Below are positions 44,302 through 54,987 of a DNA stretch of 64,000 bases, piece by piece (position 1 is the stretch's first letter; the number at the start of each line of letters is the position of its first letter). This DNA is from Elgaria multicarinata webbii. Lineage: Eukaryota > Chordata > Lepidosauria > Squamata > Anguidae. The notes beneath the pieces are model-generated. The model did no database searches. It saw only the letters and a program-made list of their open reading frames with translations, and was not told the origin of the DNA. Position numbers and translations under genes: made by a program. The stretch is taken from assembly GCF_023053635.1 (NCBI RefSeq), contig NC_086172.1:126207681-126271680 (forward strand), in the 5' to 3' direction.

Positions 44302-44982
44302 ACAGGGCACACTGAACACCAAAATACCTGGGCACCTCATACGATATGTGCTGGAGGTGTAACAGTCCATAGGTTAATCTCTGTATTATGAAGTTGTCCA
44401 ATAGTGATGCCATCTTGGATTGAGGATGTGACCAAGATCATGATTGTCCCAGAAACCCCTATGTAAAAGATGTCCATGCTTTGGGGTATACAGGATTTAA
44501 GTCCATGCTTTTGGGTATACAGGATTTAATAAGGCCACACAAACAGCTATTATTCTACAACACTAGGAAGCAAATAAATCCCCTTGGGTAGTATATAATG
44601 TTAGCCTAATGTACAGTGGACCCATTCAAACGAATAGGACTCAAGTTAGTAGTGACTAATTTAAATTCAAAATTAATATGGGGAAGTTATCTGGAATTAA
44701 CAGCAGAATCCTGAGATCCGCCACAAAACAGTTCAGGCATTCAAGGAGAAGTATTAGAAACAATCAGTTTAATTTATTTTTCTTTAACTTTTTAATCTGT
44801 TTTTCCAAAGTAACTACTAATTTAACCAATTTTTGTCTAACTATTTTACTTAAAGACATGAAATCTTAAATCTTTAAATACAAGACAATATGAAGAAGGG
44901 AGAGGGGTAATGCAAAGGGGAGAAAATGTGGCAGTGGGTAGAAGGGAGAAGGGATAACTGTTTGTACTGTACCGGAAAGCCA
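44302..44982. repeat. Single copy of the 640-bp repeat, unit III
   Basis: It begins like copy A of unit I and reads on without the solo LTR through CCTATGTAAAAGATGTCC. The minus strand has AATAAA at 44773-44778, about 314 bp past the ADAM copy III stop, as in unit II. Confidence 0.8.
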
Positions 44983-45091
44983 AATAAACTTATAAAAACA
45001 AATACTAATAACTATGAAACGTTTCCTGAGCGCAATATATATGTTACATCATGCAACCCATTATATCTTCCGTGCACTTCTGATATGTAAT

Positions 45092-47275
45092 TCACTGCGA
45101 GTTTCCACCCTCTGTTGATTGTCCTGGAGAGATAATTGAACTCATTCTTCTAAACTTCTGCTTCAACACAGTCCTGTAATACAGACCGAGGCCAAGACCA
45201 ACAGTGGCAGCAGAAAGGAGGAAAACAACTCCTACGGTGGTTCTTATAAAGGCACCTCTCCTGTTTTCTGGAGCAGGTCCACTGTCAAGGCTGCCACCAT
45301 ACCCTTTATTTAGACAGTCGGGAGGCGCCCAGCCATAATCACAATGGCAATGTTTGAGGTTGTTGCATGTTCCCCGATTATGGCACATTGTGATATTACA
45401 ATCGTACTTCAATAAGGACACATTTCTGCATTGCCCATCCATACACATCATGTCAGTGCCACAAGGAGTGCCATCTCTCACGGCACCAATATCAGTTGTC
45501 TTCATCCCACTGTGGTAGTCAGTGCCCCAGCATTCATCATTGCCAACCTTTGAATGAATTATGGTGATGTGTTCCTCCAAAGAAGGTAAGTCATCAATAT
45601 TTTCACACTGGATTCTGCCACACAAATAATTGTTGGGATCACATTTCTTGTAAGCTCCATGCTTAAGTCCACAGTTGCCAAATCGATCACCTTGAGCATT
45701 CATTGCTCTGAAACAACTCTCTGAAGTAACAGTTGCTTGGTTGCCAAAAATTGTTTTGCACTGCCCACTGTGAGTACTACAATGCCCATGATAACAGTAT
45801 GCGCCATCATTGCAGGGGGCACCATCTTGCATATAAACATCTTCAGGACATCTCTCCGAAGTCCCATTGCAGTACTCAGGAAGATCACAGATGCTAGTAT
45901 TCTGTCTGCAAATGGATCGAGCTGGAAGATATTGACAATTGGTGCAGCAAAGTCCAAATGCACAAGCAGCTCCTGAACGTAACGTGCAATTGGATTGGCA
46001 ACAGGGATCCGAGGCACATTCAGCTTTTGAGCCACAGTCACATTGCTCACCAATTTCCACTACTTTGTTGCCACAATATTTGAAGTTATACATTTTGTCA
46101 GGGTCCGGTGGAATTAATAAGCAACGAATGTTCCTTCGATGGAAATAATCAGAATAACTGCAACTGCTAAACTTATCAGTATGTGCCACAGTTGGAAACA
46201 TAATGCAAAACTGTTTACTACAATGACAAACATTTGTATCATGATACATCCCAAGATTATGTCCCAATTCATGAGAAAATATGACAGAAAACACTAACAA
46301 ACTGGACGTTACATATGAGTCAACAGCAGCTGCATGATGGTTGTCACACATTACTCCTACAAATGCTAATCCAGCGACGCCTGTTAAATACTTATTAACA
46401 AATAAATGACCAGCATCATGTACTAGACGTTTAACTAGTGTGTCTCTTCTCCAAACCCTAAAGTTCTCAAGTGCACTTTTAATTGAGTCAGTAAGGTTTA
46501 TGAGGTTCTTTTCTGACCAGATCTCCAGACCAGCTATAGACACCAGAACAGAAAGCGGTTCATAAAATGAATTTGAAGTATGGATGACATCCAGAACTTG
46601 GAGAATTACAAGAGTTTCATTTTTGTTAAACTTCACATATAGTTCATAATCAACCACAATCGCAACTTTTGCATACCTAGTGTGTGACCACCACTCTCCT
46701 TCAGAAACACTTTTGCCCACTACACTCTCCTTGTTTTGGATCATGGCTCCTTGACGACGTTGCTCTTCCTCTGTTAGCCCACACCTCATGCGCCCTGCGC
46801 CTTTCTCTTCTTCCAACCGATACACCACATGCTGAAAGGTAGTAGATGCCCGGACAGGTTCAATTTCATAGCTCCCATTTTCTAATTGAAAGAGACCCCT
46901 GAGTCCCCCTGAGCAAGTGCTGAGGGTGACTAAAGATGAGGGTGTTCCTTCTACAAAGCCACGGTAGAAACAGTCATCTGGGATGAATGGATAGTCTGTG
47001 TGGAGTTCCCCCTTTTTACTATAGGTGAAGACAGGGAAGTGTTTAGGGATAAATCCCTTCTTCTGCCTGAGGTGCACCATGTGGCCCTTCCCCTCAAGGT
47101 GTACCAGATAGCTGACATGCTGAGGTTCCTGTTGTCCATATCTGGGGGTCAGTTTCCTTGGGATGGTCACTTCATAAGAGGCATACCTAAACCCCTGGGG
47201 TGGTATCTGAGCCCCTGTCTCATTCAGCACATCCCACAAGATCAGCAGCAGCAGCCAGGTAGAAATCTTCCCCAT
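45092..47275 (-). CDS. Intronless ADAM metalloprotease, copy III, with a remodelled active-site region
   Basis: The single exon encodes 727 residues with the same domains as copy II and an intact zinc site HELGHNLGMYHD and Met-turn CIMFP. Residues 1-295 differ from copy II at about five positions. Residues 296-388 differ at about 30, around and including the residue before the third zinc histidine (Tyr for Pro). Residues about 507-589 of the cysteine-rich domain differ at about 11, and the rest is nearly identical. In the catalytic cluster every codon change I examined alters the amino acid. Disintegrin, EGF-like and membrane parts are almost unchanged. All motifs are kept, so it is probably active, with altered substrate preference. 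Confidence 0.93.
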   Translation of the reverse strand: MGKISTWLLLLILWDVLNETGAQIPPQGFRYASYEVTIPRKLTPRYGQQEPQHVSYLVHLEGKGHMVHLRQKKGFIPKHFPVFTYSKKGELHTDYPFIPDDCFYRGFVEGTPSSLVTLSTCSGGLRGLFQLENGSYEIEPVRASTTFQHVVYRLEEEKGAGRMRCGLTEEEQRRQGAMIQNKESVVGKSVSEGEWWSHTRYAKVAIVVDYELYVKFNKNETLVILQVLDVIHTSNSFYEPLSVLVSIAGLEIWSEKNLINLTDSIKSALENFRVWRRDTLVKRLVHDAGHLFVNKYLTGVAGLAFVGVMCDNHHAAAVDSYVTSSLLVFSVIFSHELGHNLGMYHDTNVCHCSKQFCIMFPTVAHTDKFSSCSYSDYFHRRNIRCLLIPPDPDKMYNFKYCGNKVVEIGEQCDCGSKAECASDPCCQSNCTLRSGAACAFGLCCTNCQYLPARSICRQNTSICDLPEYCNGTSERCPEDVYMQDGAPCNDGAYCYHGHCSTHSGQCKTIFGNQATVTSESCFRAMNAQGDRFGNCGLKHGAYKKCDPNNYLCGRIQCENIDDLPSLEEHITIIHSKVGNDECWGTDYHSGMKTTDIGAVRDGTPCGTDMMCMDGQCRNVSLLKYDCNITMCHNRGTCNNLKHCHCDYGWAPPDCLNKGYGGSLDSGPAPENRRGAFIRTTVGVVFLLSAATVGLGLGLYYRTVLKQKFRRMSSIISPGQSTEGGNSQ

Positions 47276-47989
47276 TTTCCTTGACAGCGAATAGCATCTG
47301 CTAAATCAACACACACTGTCTCTCTTTACTTAGGACAGTGAAGCCCCCTGCAGCAAGTGGTTCTGGCTGCGCCTGCAGGAGGATTGGAAGGAGGCTGCAC
47401 ATGAAATAGAGAAGGAGGAGGATTGTGCCCATGGCAACAGTCAACAGAATTATCTTTGGAATGGGGTGGAGCTTGGGGGCTCATGGATGGAATAGATGAG
47501 GAGAGAATAGCAGCAGATGGATGGGAAGAAAAGATGGCTGAAGGGTGGCTTCTGAAAGGGCTACATGAAGAAGAGGTAGGTGTGCCATGAACTTGGGGAC
47601 CAAAGATCAGTGAAATAAAAATATGAAAATAGGATGCTGGCTCAGCAGTTGCCTCCTCTTCTAACCAGAGCATGTATGCAATATGGATCTGCAATATGAA
47701 GTAGTTTTAGCAATGATGGAACACACTTTCAAATGCAGATTGTGATGTTTGGCAATTGGGTATACAGCTTGTCTTTAAATATTTACATTGTTGACAAAGA
47801 ACTTCACTCTCTTCATTTCTGCTTGTAACAGCAATGTGGGGGTCTATGATCACTGTCAGACTTGGTAACTTCAACTTAGTAGTGAGTATAGCTCCCTCTA
47901 GCAGAGGTATTCCCATCTGCCTAAAGTCACATGAAGCATCTGCTGTGGGATATCATGTAAGAATTTGTATTTGGGGAACAAATAGTGGT
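47276..47989. other. Upstream flank of ADAM copy III
   Basis: It is conserved with the flanks of copies I and II and is the likely promoter region. No specific element is assigned. Confidence 0.35.
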
Positions 47990-48306
47990 TCAGATACTCC
48001 TCTTTCCAAAAGTTCCAGTAAGATCTGATGACCTCTGGTACCAAGGACTACCAGCAGGATTGGGATTCCTCTTTTGCTCTAGGATTGTAAGGGAGAAGGT
48101 AACCTGGACCCAACCATATAGGGCTTTAAAGGTAATGAACAACACCTTGTACTTTGTCGGGAAACTCATTGGCAGCCTGTGGAGTGATTTTAATGTTGGG
48201 GTAATATGCTCACCCCTAGATGTACTGGTGACCAACCTGGCTGCCATATTTTTAACTAATGGAAGTTTCCGAACTCGGTACAATGGTAGCCATATTTACA
48301 GCGCAT
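47990..48306 (-). mobile_element. L2-type LINE remnant, antisense; empty chromovirus site, unit III
   Basis: It has the same RT blocks as 37064-37380. GCTTT at 48123-48127 is unoccupied. Confidence 0.7.
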
Positions 48307-48369
48307 TGCAGAAGTCGAGCCTCGATGTTACCAGCTATCATCTTTAGGTCTTCCAACTCTAAAAAAGGG

Positions 48370-48850
48370 CACAGATGGCAAGGTTCAATACACTTTGAAC
48401 CTTGTAACCATACACATTTGAACTGAGGAAACCATTAAGCTCATACACACATTTACTTGAGTTAATGAATTCCAATTATGTTTACAAACAACCGAGAGAT
48501 AACCAGTGCGTGAACAAGCGTCTTGGCAAAAGAGACAGACAAAAATGGTCGAATCTGAGTGTTTACAAACAACTGGTGTGGTCTGTGGAGGTGTCTGAGG
48601 AGGAAACAACAAATGGTGGCAGCAGAATGGGAAACTGAGGGCTAAGTTGCTGGGCTGTGGAGCTGTGGGGCCTGAAGAATAAAGGCGAGACAGGAGCAGC
48701 AGCAGTAGAGGTAAACCCTCAAACATGTCATCAGCACGTGGTCCTGGGTGCTAGTAGTGTGGACAGTCCTGTTGGGTGCTTGTGGGTGTCTCAGGTGAAG
48801 TTGGGACGACACAGGGAGCAGGGCATCACAGGGAGTTGTACAGCACATCT
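48370..48850 (+). mobile_element. LTR-like relic and leader, unit III copy, with a 67-bp insertion
   Basis: It matches 22995-23400 except for an insertion at 48493-48559. Old and incomplete. Confidence 0.5.
48493..48559. other. 67-bp insertion with 14-bp target duplication
   Basis: TGTTTACAAACAAC flanks the insert on both sides (48479-48492 and 48560-48573). Units I and II have the site once. The insert has no poly(A) tail or recognisable repeat ending. The length of the duplication suggests LINE-type target-primed insertion. Confidence 0.75.
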
Positions 48851-49029
48851 GGAGGGTAGTAGGTTGGGGAAGGTTGGTTTAGAGTTACTTTATACTGTAA
48901 TTTGAAACATTTACATTCTAACGTGTAGTATTTTATGCTTTTAGTTCTTGTGAAACACCCAGAAAGCTTCAAGTACTGAACGGTATAGATATCTAAAAAA
49001 TGAATAAATAAATAAACTGATTTGCTGGG

Positions 49030-49660
49030 ATGGATGCACTTGCAAGCCACTTCTGGTTTGCAGAAAAAAATCTACACAAATCCTGTTTGTAGAGCTTAGC
49101 GTGACATCCAAACCTGGACACTTGGAGTCCAATATCATGCCTATGATATTGGACTCCGCCACCCTGAGATCTTATTGATATAGGGTGGGATATAAATGTT
49201 TTAAATAAATAAATAAATAATATCTGTTGTGTGGGGCGAAGACTCGACTTTTTGTGTTGGCATAAAGGTCCAATGCCTGAAGAACATTAAGGATGAACTG
49301 AATGGTAGAGTTCTGAGAGATCTCGGATGGAGGAACAAGAAGCCAGTCGTCCAATTAAGGGTATGCTTCTACTCCCCGGAGGCAGAGAAACATGCACACA
49401 ACCACCATGCAAGTTTGTAAAAACTCTTGGAGCTGTTGCTAACCTGAAGGAGAGGACTTGGAATTGAAACATTTTGATCCTCATCACAAATCAGAGAAAG
49501 CATTGGTATGAAGTCTGGATTGCTATGTGGAAACATGTGTCTTTCAGGTCCACAGCCATGAACCAAGAGTTGTTTTGTACAAGTGGAAAGATAGTTGCTA
49601 AAGTAGTCATCCTGAACATTTTGGTAAGGATAAAAGCAATGAGTTCTCTGAGATCCAGGC
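49030..49660 (-). mobile_element. DIRS-type RT relic, antisense, unit III copy
   Basis: It has the same blocks as the unit I and II copies, including the short L2-tail insertion near 49165-49222. Broken. Confidence 0.6.
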
Positions 49661-50442
49661 TCAGGTGACCTCAGTGGCACGGAGTGCCTTTTACAAACTC
49701 CAGTTGGTGGCCCAGCTACGCCCCTATCTGGACAGGGATAACCTGGCTTCAGTTGTCCCTGCTCTGGTAACCTCCAAGTTAGATTACTGCAATGCACTCT
49801 ACGTAGGGCTGCCTTTGAAGATGGTTCGGAAGCTGCAGCTCGTGCAAAATGCAGCAGCCAGATTGATTTCGGGAACCAGAAGGTTTGACCATGTAACACC
49901 TGCTCTGGTCCGCTTGCACTGGCTGCCTGTATGTTTCCGAGCTCAATTCAAGGTGTTGGTTTTGACCTATAAAGCCTTACACGGCTTGGGACCACAATAC
50001 CTGACGGAACGCCTCTCCCGATGTGAATATACCCGGTCACTACGTTCAACATCTAAGGTCCTCTTCTGGGTGCCTTTTCGGTGTTGGCCCCCAGACTATG
50101 GAACGATCTCCCTGACAAGGCTCGCCTGGCACCAATGCTGCTATCTTTCGGGCACCAGATTAAGACTTCCCTCTTTGCCCAGGCATATGGCGGCACATCT
50201 TAATCATCCACATGTTTAGTTTTTAACGGTTTTTAATGCTTTATGTGTGTATGTTCTGTGTTTTAGAATTTTAAACTTTGTATACTCGTTTTTCTCTTAA
50301 TTTTAGAATTTCTGTAAACCGCCCAGAAAACCCTGGCTATGGGGGCAGTATATAAGTGTAATTAGATTGTAAGCCTATGCGGCAGGGTCTTGCTATTTAC
50401 TGTTTTACTCTGTACAGCACCATGTACATTGATGGTGCTATA

Positions 50443-50495
<53 letters not shown>

Positions 50496-50520
50496 TAATA
50501 AATAAATAAATAAATAAAAG
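49656..50520 (+). mobile_element. L2-type LINE 3' end, unit III, with internal deletion
   Basis: It has the same RT blocks as 24220-24801, but a segment of about 60 bp that encodes the REARSVATRDR part in units I and II is missing (after TCTTCTGGGTGCCT), which shifts the frame. The 3' tail carries a further SINE-like insertion. Confidence 0.85.
50359..50455 (+). mobile_element. CORE-SINE/L2-like 3' fragment inserted in the L2 tail
   Basis: ATTAGATTGTAAGCCTATGC, GGCAGGGTCTTGCTATTTAC and a GATGGTGCTATATAAATAAA tail appear only in unit III. The motif is typical of CORE-SINE and L2 3' ends. An AAT microsatellite follows (about 50455-50495). Confidence 0.6.
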
Positions 50521-50882
50521 CTCTATGAAGTAGCAAGAGAGAGAAAACTTCTCCAGATGATGAGGTGTTACTCAATGAATAGAAGGCTCATAGTCTCCAA
50601 AGGCAATAATTCCGAAGGAAGTGTTATGTGTTAGGGTTGGAGAGGAAGGATAAAGAACTCTATCCTGTGACCTTGACATGCAATGTCTAGTAGGGCTGTG
50701 CCCCGCCTTGGACCAAGGCCCCAAATCCGAGCTGAGGCAGTCCTATTCAGCCCGCCTCGATTCCGAGGCAGTTCTGGCTAAGCCCAAGGTGGCCTGAAGC
50801 CAAAGCCAATTGGATCCAAACCTTCGGCCCCCTCAGCACTTCAGAGCCAGCCCTCAGCGGGTCCCTTACCTGCTGCTGCTCT

Positions 50883-51600
50883 GCCTCCTCTGCCAGACGT
50901 CCTGTATTCAGAACACTGCTGTCTCATTTTCTACCAGCCTGGACACTACTGTCAGCAGATTCTTGGGTCCTAGACATTAGGGCTGTGCACCCACTGACCT
51001 ATTCACCTCGGAGGATGGTTCAAAGCGTCTGAAGCAGCTCTGGTTCCACTTGGGGGTGCTCTGGGAGTTGCCCAAACCGCCTTGGCGCTGAAGTCGAGGC
51101 GAAATTCGGGCCCTCCGAGGCAACTTGGACTTTTCTGGGTGCTGGCTGCGCAGCCGGCACCCAGAAACGTCTCCCCTTCCCCACTTAGGTGCCTCCGCTG
51201 TCCATCACCATCATCCTTGCGTCTGGCAGCTTCCACTGTCACCGATGCAGAAGACCAAAAGTAGAGGCACCAGGTAAGTGGGGAAGGGAAGAATTTTCTT
51301 GGTGCTGGCTGCATAGGCCGGCTGCGCAGCTGGCACCCAGAAAAGTCCAAGTTGCCTTGGAGGGCCTGAATGTTGCCTCGACTTCAGCGCCGAGGCAGGT
51401 TGGGCATCCTTGAAGCAACCCTGAGCCAAACCTGGGCTGCTTCGCGGCTCCGAACCAGCCTCCGAGGTGGATAGGTCGGTGGGTGCACAGCCCTAATGTC
51501 TAGGACCCAAGAATCTGCCGACAGTAGTGTACAGGCTGGTAGAAAATGAGACAGCAGTATTCTGAATACAGGAGCTTTGGCAGAGGAGGCGACGCCGGAA
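50883..51600. repeat. Large palindrome, unit III copy
   Basis: It has the same structure as at 25341-26048 with slightly more divergent arms (GACAGTAGTGTACAGGCTGG on the right). Confidence 0.85.
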
Positions 51601-52659
51601 TCAGGGAGTCAAAGCCAATGCTTATAGGTTGGATTTCATTTTCCATGCTTCTGGCACTATCTTGAAGTCGATGACTACTGTTTTCACTGTTACTGATGAG
51701 GTTTATATATATATTAGGCATGTGCTATGCTCCGATTAGAATAGGAGAATCAGAAGCGAATTGGCCTGCTCCGCCTTGCCCAGAGGCGGAGTAGAAGCGG
51801 ACCGCAGACCCGTAGAAGCACAGCAAAGAGAAGCGCCCATAGGCGGAGCGATTCCCTTTTCGCGGCGCGATCCGATCACCATTTTGAAAAATTTTGCCCA
51901 TATGATTGCATTGCAGAAAAGAATAGGGGATAACTGTGTTGTTTTTTAAGCTATCTTTCTGAAACTTCTTGTGCTTATAGAGTCATGGCTGGGGGTCATT
52001 TTGAGCCTACTCTCAGCTCTCTGCGTGTTGCGGTTCGCTTGCTATAATTTTTTGAAAAATCAGGTAAAAACAGCGGGAAAAGGTACCTTTTCGAAGTGCT
52101 GAGGGCAGAGTCAACTCCTGGTCATGATCACATGATCCCAAAGTTGGAGGAGGGGATAGGCAAAACAGGTAACTTGGGATCCTCGGAAACTTCTGTTTCT
52201 ACTCTGAATGGACTTTTCCCAGTGTTTTTTAAAACAGTAGCCCCACCAAATGCACAAACACAACCTGAAATCATATACTAAGCAAATAAATAACAGATAG
52301 GAAACACAGCACTGCTACCCACCATAACCTTGGGGAACAACTGAATAGATGTGGTGCAAGGGGATGAGCTCCCCTAGGGCATGTGGACGTGCCCAGTGCA
52401 CACACTCTCCCACCCTGGAGGGTCATCAGAGCCCTCCAAAGTGTAAACCAGTGGAGAGAGAGTGAAGCTAATGCCTGTCATGAGTTGAAGTGGCAGGTCG
52501 CTTCTCAAAGAATGGTCCCTAGACAGGGACAGTCAAAACTGGCATATCCCCCTCCCCCTGGGCACGTCCACTTCCCTCTTACTGGTAAAAGACAGATATA
52601 GCCTTTTAAATAAAATTCTTCTTGTTGTTTATTCAGCAACACTACTGCTTTTAATTCCA

Positions 52660-52737
52660 CCCCTCGTTTGTTTATTTATTTATTCCATTTTATATTATTT
52701 ACACCCCATAGCCCAAGCTCTCCTGGCTTTTTCTCTT
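52660..52737 (-). repeat. Antisense L2-like 3' tail
   Basis: TTTATTTATTTATTCCATTT is followed by ACACCCCATAGCCCAAGCTC, the reverse of the L2 end GAGCTTSGGCTATGGGGYG. It is nested in the 51714-54987 block. Confidence 0.55.
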
Positions 52738-53310
52738 CAGTGAAGTCAGACAGGCTGGTTCAACTCCTTATTGTTGTTGTTGTTGCTATTAATATTAATT
52801 AGTACTGCTATTAACATTGTTATTTTGTTGTTTAGTAATGGCTGTGATCACAGTGCAGTCAATCAACTCTGAAGCAAGGATCACAAAGCTTTACTCTTAT
52901 CCTCCTAGCCTCCTAGTAGTTACGGGATGCAAAAGAAAAGGCATCTCTCTGTGCTGCTCCCAGCTCACAGGGATGGTTTGCATTACTGGCTTTGAAACTA
53001 TCATTGGCTCACTTCCTTGTGCCCCCAGAAATGTCTGCTGCCTGCCTGCCTTCCCTCCCTCCCTCCTCCCCTGCCCACCTCGCAGGGATGGTTTTTGTAT
53101 GTCTTGCTTTGAATCAGGGGAGAAGTCCTTCCTGCGCTCACTTAAACTTTTGGAAATACCAAATCAATTTTTCAAGTGTGGAAGAAGATTCATATTTAGG
53201 TTTATCTCTACTCCCCAATTCATGGCATGTTTGGATTTCCTTTGAAATGGCCCCATTGAGCTGTCTGCAGCTTTAAATCCCTGAGATACTGGGGTGTCCT
53301 ATTTTCATAA
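52738..53310. other. Unassigned interior of the 3.3-kb insertion
   Basis: A frame of 142 codons (52817-53245) has no recognisable domain and lies in a region rich in CCCTCC. I see no support for a real gene. Confidence 0.35.
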
Positions 53311-53778
53311 ATTCCCAAAAAATCAGGGGATGATGGGATTGGCTTGAAACTTGGCGTCCATGTGGACACATGGATAAGCTGTCATGGGACTGAACGTGAG
53401 GTTTCTGAAATGCAAATTAATGTAGTTGTAGCATGGGACTTGATTTGGGGCGAGTTAAAAGGTTTAAGCCCCGCCAAAAATCAGGGGATGATGGGATTTG
53501 CTTGAGTCTTGCCATGAATGTGGATCTAGATGGCATCTGTGAGGGTGCCCACTTCAATTTTTTTTATCTGTCAAAATGTCGGAGAACAGTCTATGTCTGC
53601 AAATGGGGGGTCTGATTTTCATAAATTGCCCAAAAATCAGGGGATGATGCGATTGGCTTGAGTCTTGGCATGCATGTGTATCCATGGATAAACTATCATG
53701 GTGCCGAGTCTGAGGTTTCTAACTTGAAAATTGACAGAGATATCGAAAGAGGTGTGAATTGGGGTTATGGGTGCTGCG

Positions 53779-53809
<31 letters not shown>

Positions 53810-54790
53810 TTTTATTTATTTAATTACATTTATATACCGCCCCACAGCCGAAGCTCTCTGGGCGGTTTACAACATTTAAAGGTTAGAGGTTAGAGCCCCA
53901 CCAAAAATCAGGGGATGATGGGATTTACTTGAGTCTTGCCATGAATGTGGATCTAGATGGCATCTGTGAGGGTGCCCACTTCCAATTTTTTTATCTGTCA
54001 AAATGTCGGAGAACCATCCATGCCTGCAAATGGGGGGTCCGATTTTCATAAATTCCCCCCAAAACAGGGTATGATGGGATTGGCTTGAGGCTTGGCAACT
54101 TGCAAGCATGTATGGATAAGCTATCATGGTGCCGAGTTTGAGGTTTTACTTGCTAACGTGAAAATTGACGGAGATATAGAAAAGGGGGGTTTGTTTGAAT
54201 TGCGGTTAGGGGTGCTGCGTTGGAGGTTAAAGCCCCCCCTCCAAATCAGGTGATGATGGAATCTACTTGAAACTTGGCATGAATGCGAATGTGCCTGCTA
54301 CCAAGTTTTTTTATCTGTCAAAATGTCGGAGAACAGTCCATGTCTGCAAATGGGGTGTCCTATTTTCATAAATTCCCCAAAAATCAGGGGATGATGGGAT
54401 TGGCTTGAAACTTGGCATCCATGTGGACACATGGAAAAGCTGTCATGGGACCAAACGTGAGGTTTCTGATGTGCAAATTGACGTAGTTGTAGCATGGCAC
54501 TTGATTTGGGGTGAGTTAAAAGGTTTAAGCCCCGCCAAAAATCAGGGAATGATGGGATTTGCTGGAAACTTGGCATGAATGTGGATCTAGATGGCATCTG
54601 TGAGGGTGCCCACTTCCAATTTCTTTATCTGTCAAAATGTCGGAGAACAGTCCATGTCTGAAAATGGGGTGTCCGATTTTCAAAAATTCCCCCAAAATCA
54701 GGGGAGGCTTGGATTGGCTTGAGACTTGGCATGCATGTGTATACGTCCATGAGGTGTCATGGTGCCATACTTGAGGTTTCTAACTTTAAC
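53311..54790. repeat. Tandem array of about 150-bp units in two alternating forms
   Basis: The phrase AATCAGGGGATGATGGGATT (or one or two bases off) recurs near 53322, 53482, 53635, 53907, 54062, 54245, 54384, 54541 and 54700, each time followed by GGCTTGA or TGCTTGA and CTTGGCAT-like words. Two forms alternate: one with ATGTGGATCTAGATGGCATC, the other with CATGGATAAGCTGTCATGG. Related single units occur near 55855 and 56790. Confidence 0.8.
53779..53880 (-). repeat. Antisense L2-like 3' tail inside the tandem array
   Basis: A TTTATTTATT run is followed by ATATACCGCCCCACAGCCGA and GCTCTCTGGGCGGTTTACAA, the reverse of the L2 end. It interrupts one array unit. Confidence 0.75.
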
Positions 54791-54987
54791 AGAAAAAAAG
54801 TTGTTTACTTTTTTGAATTTCAATGCTAGCCTATGGGGGGGGAAAGAGGAGGTCCAATCCGGATCTGGAGCTCTTCAGCGGAGCGGAGCGGACTATAGGC
54901 AGAGCGGGGCGGAGCGAAGCGGCCCGATCCGCAAATTGCGGATCTGGAATAGAAGTGGATCGGGGGGGTCCGTGCACACCCCTAATA

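Larger units (their letters stand above)
51714..54987. mobile_element. DNA-transposon-like insertion of about 3.3 kb, unit III only
   Basis: The left end is TTAGGCATGTGCTATGCTCC; the right end, reversed, is TTAGGGGTGTGCACGGACC. Beside both ends are GC-rich GGAGCGG/GGCGGAGC words. The flanks are TATATATA, so a target duplication cannot be read reliably. No transposase is visible. The last 1.5 kb is a tandem array and two antisense L2 tails are nested inside. Compared with unit II, about 475 bp of unit sequence are missing at the insertion place. Family uncertain (hAT- or Harbinger-like). Confidence 0.55.

Noticed and set aside
13688-47275. ADAM genes as snake-venom metalloproteases
   Set aside because: They are single-exon, keep EGF-like and membrane segments and resemble the ADAM20/21 class; venom metalloproteases derive from the multi-exon ADAM28-like lineage and are secreted.
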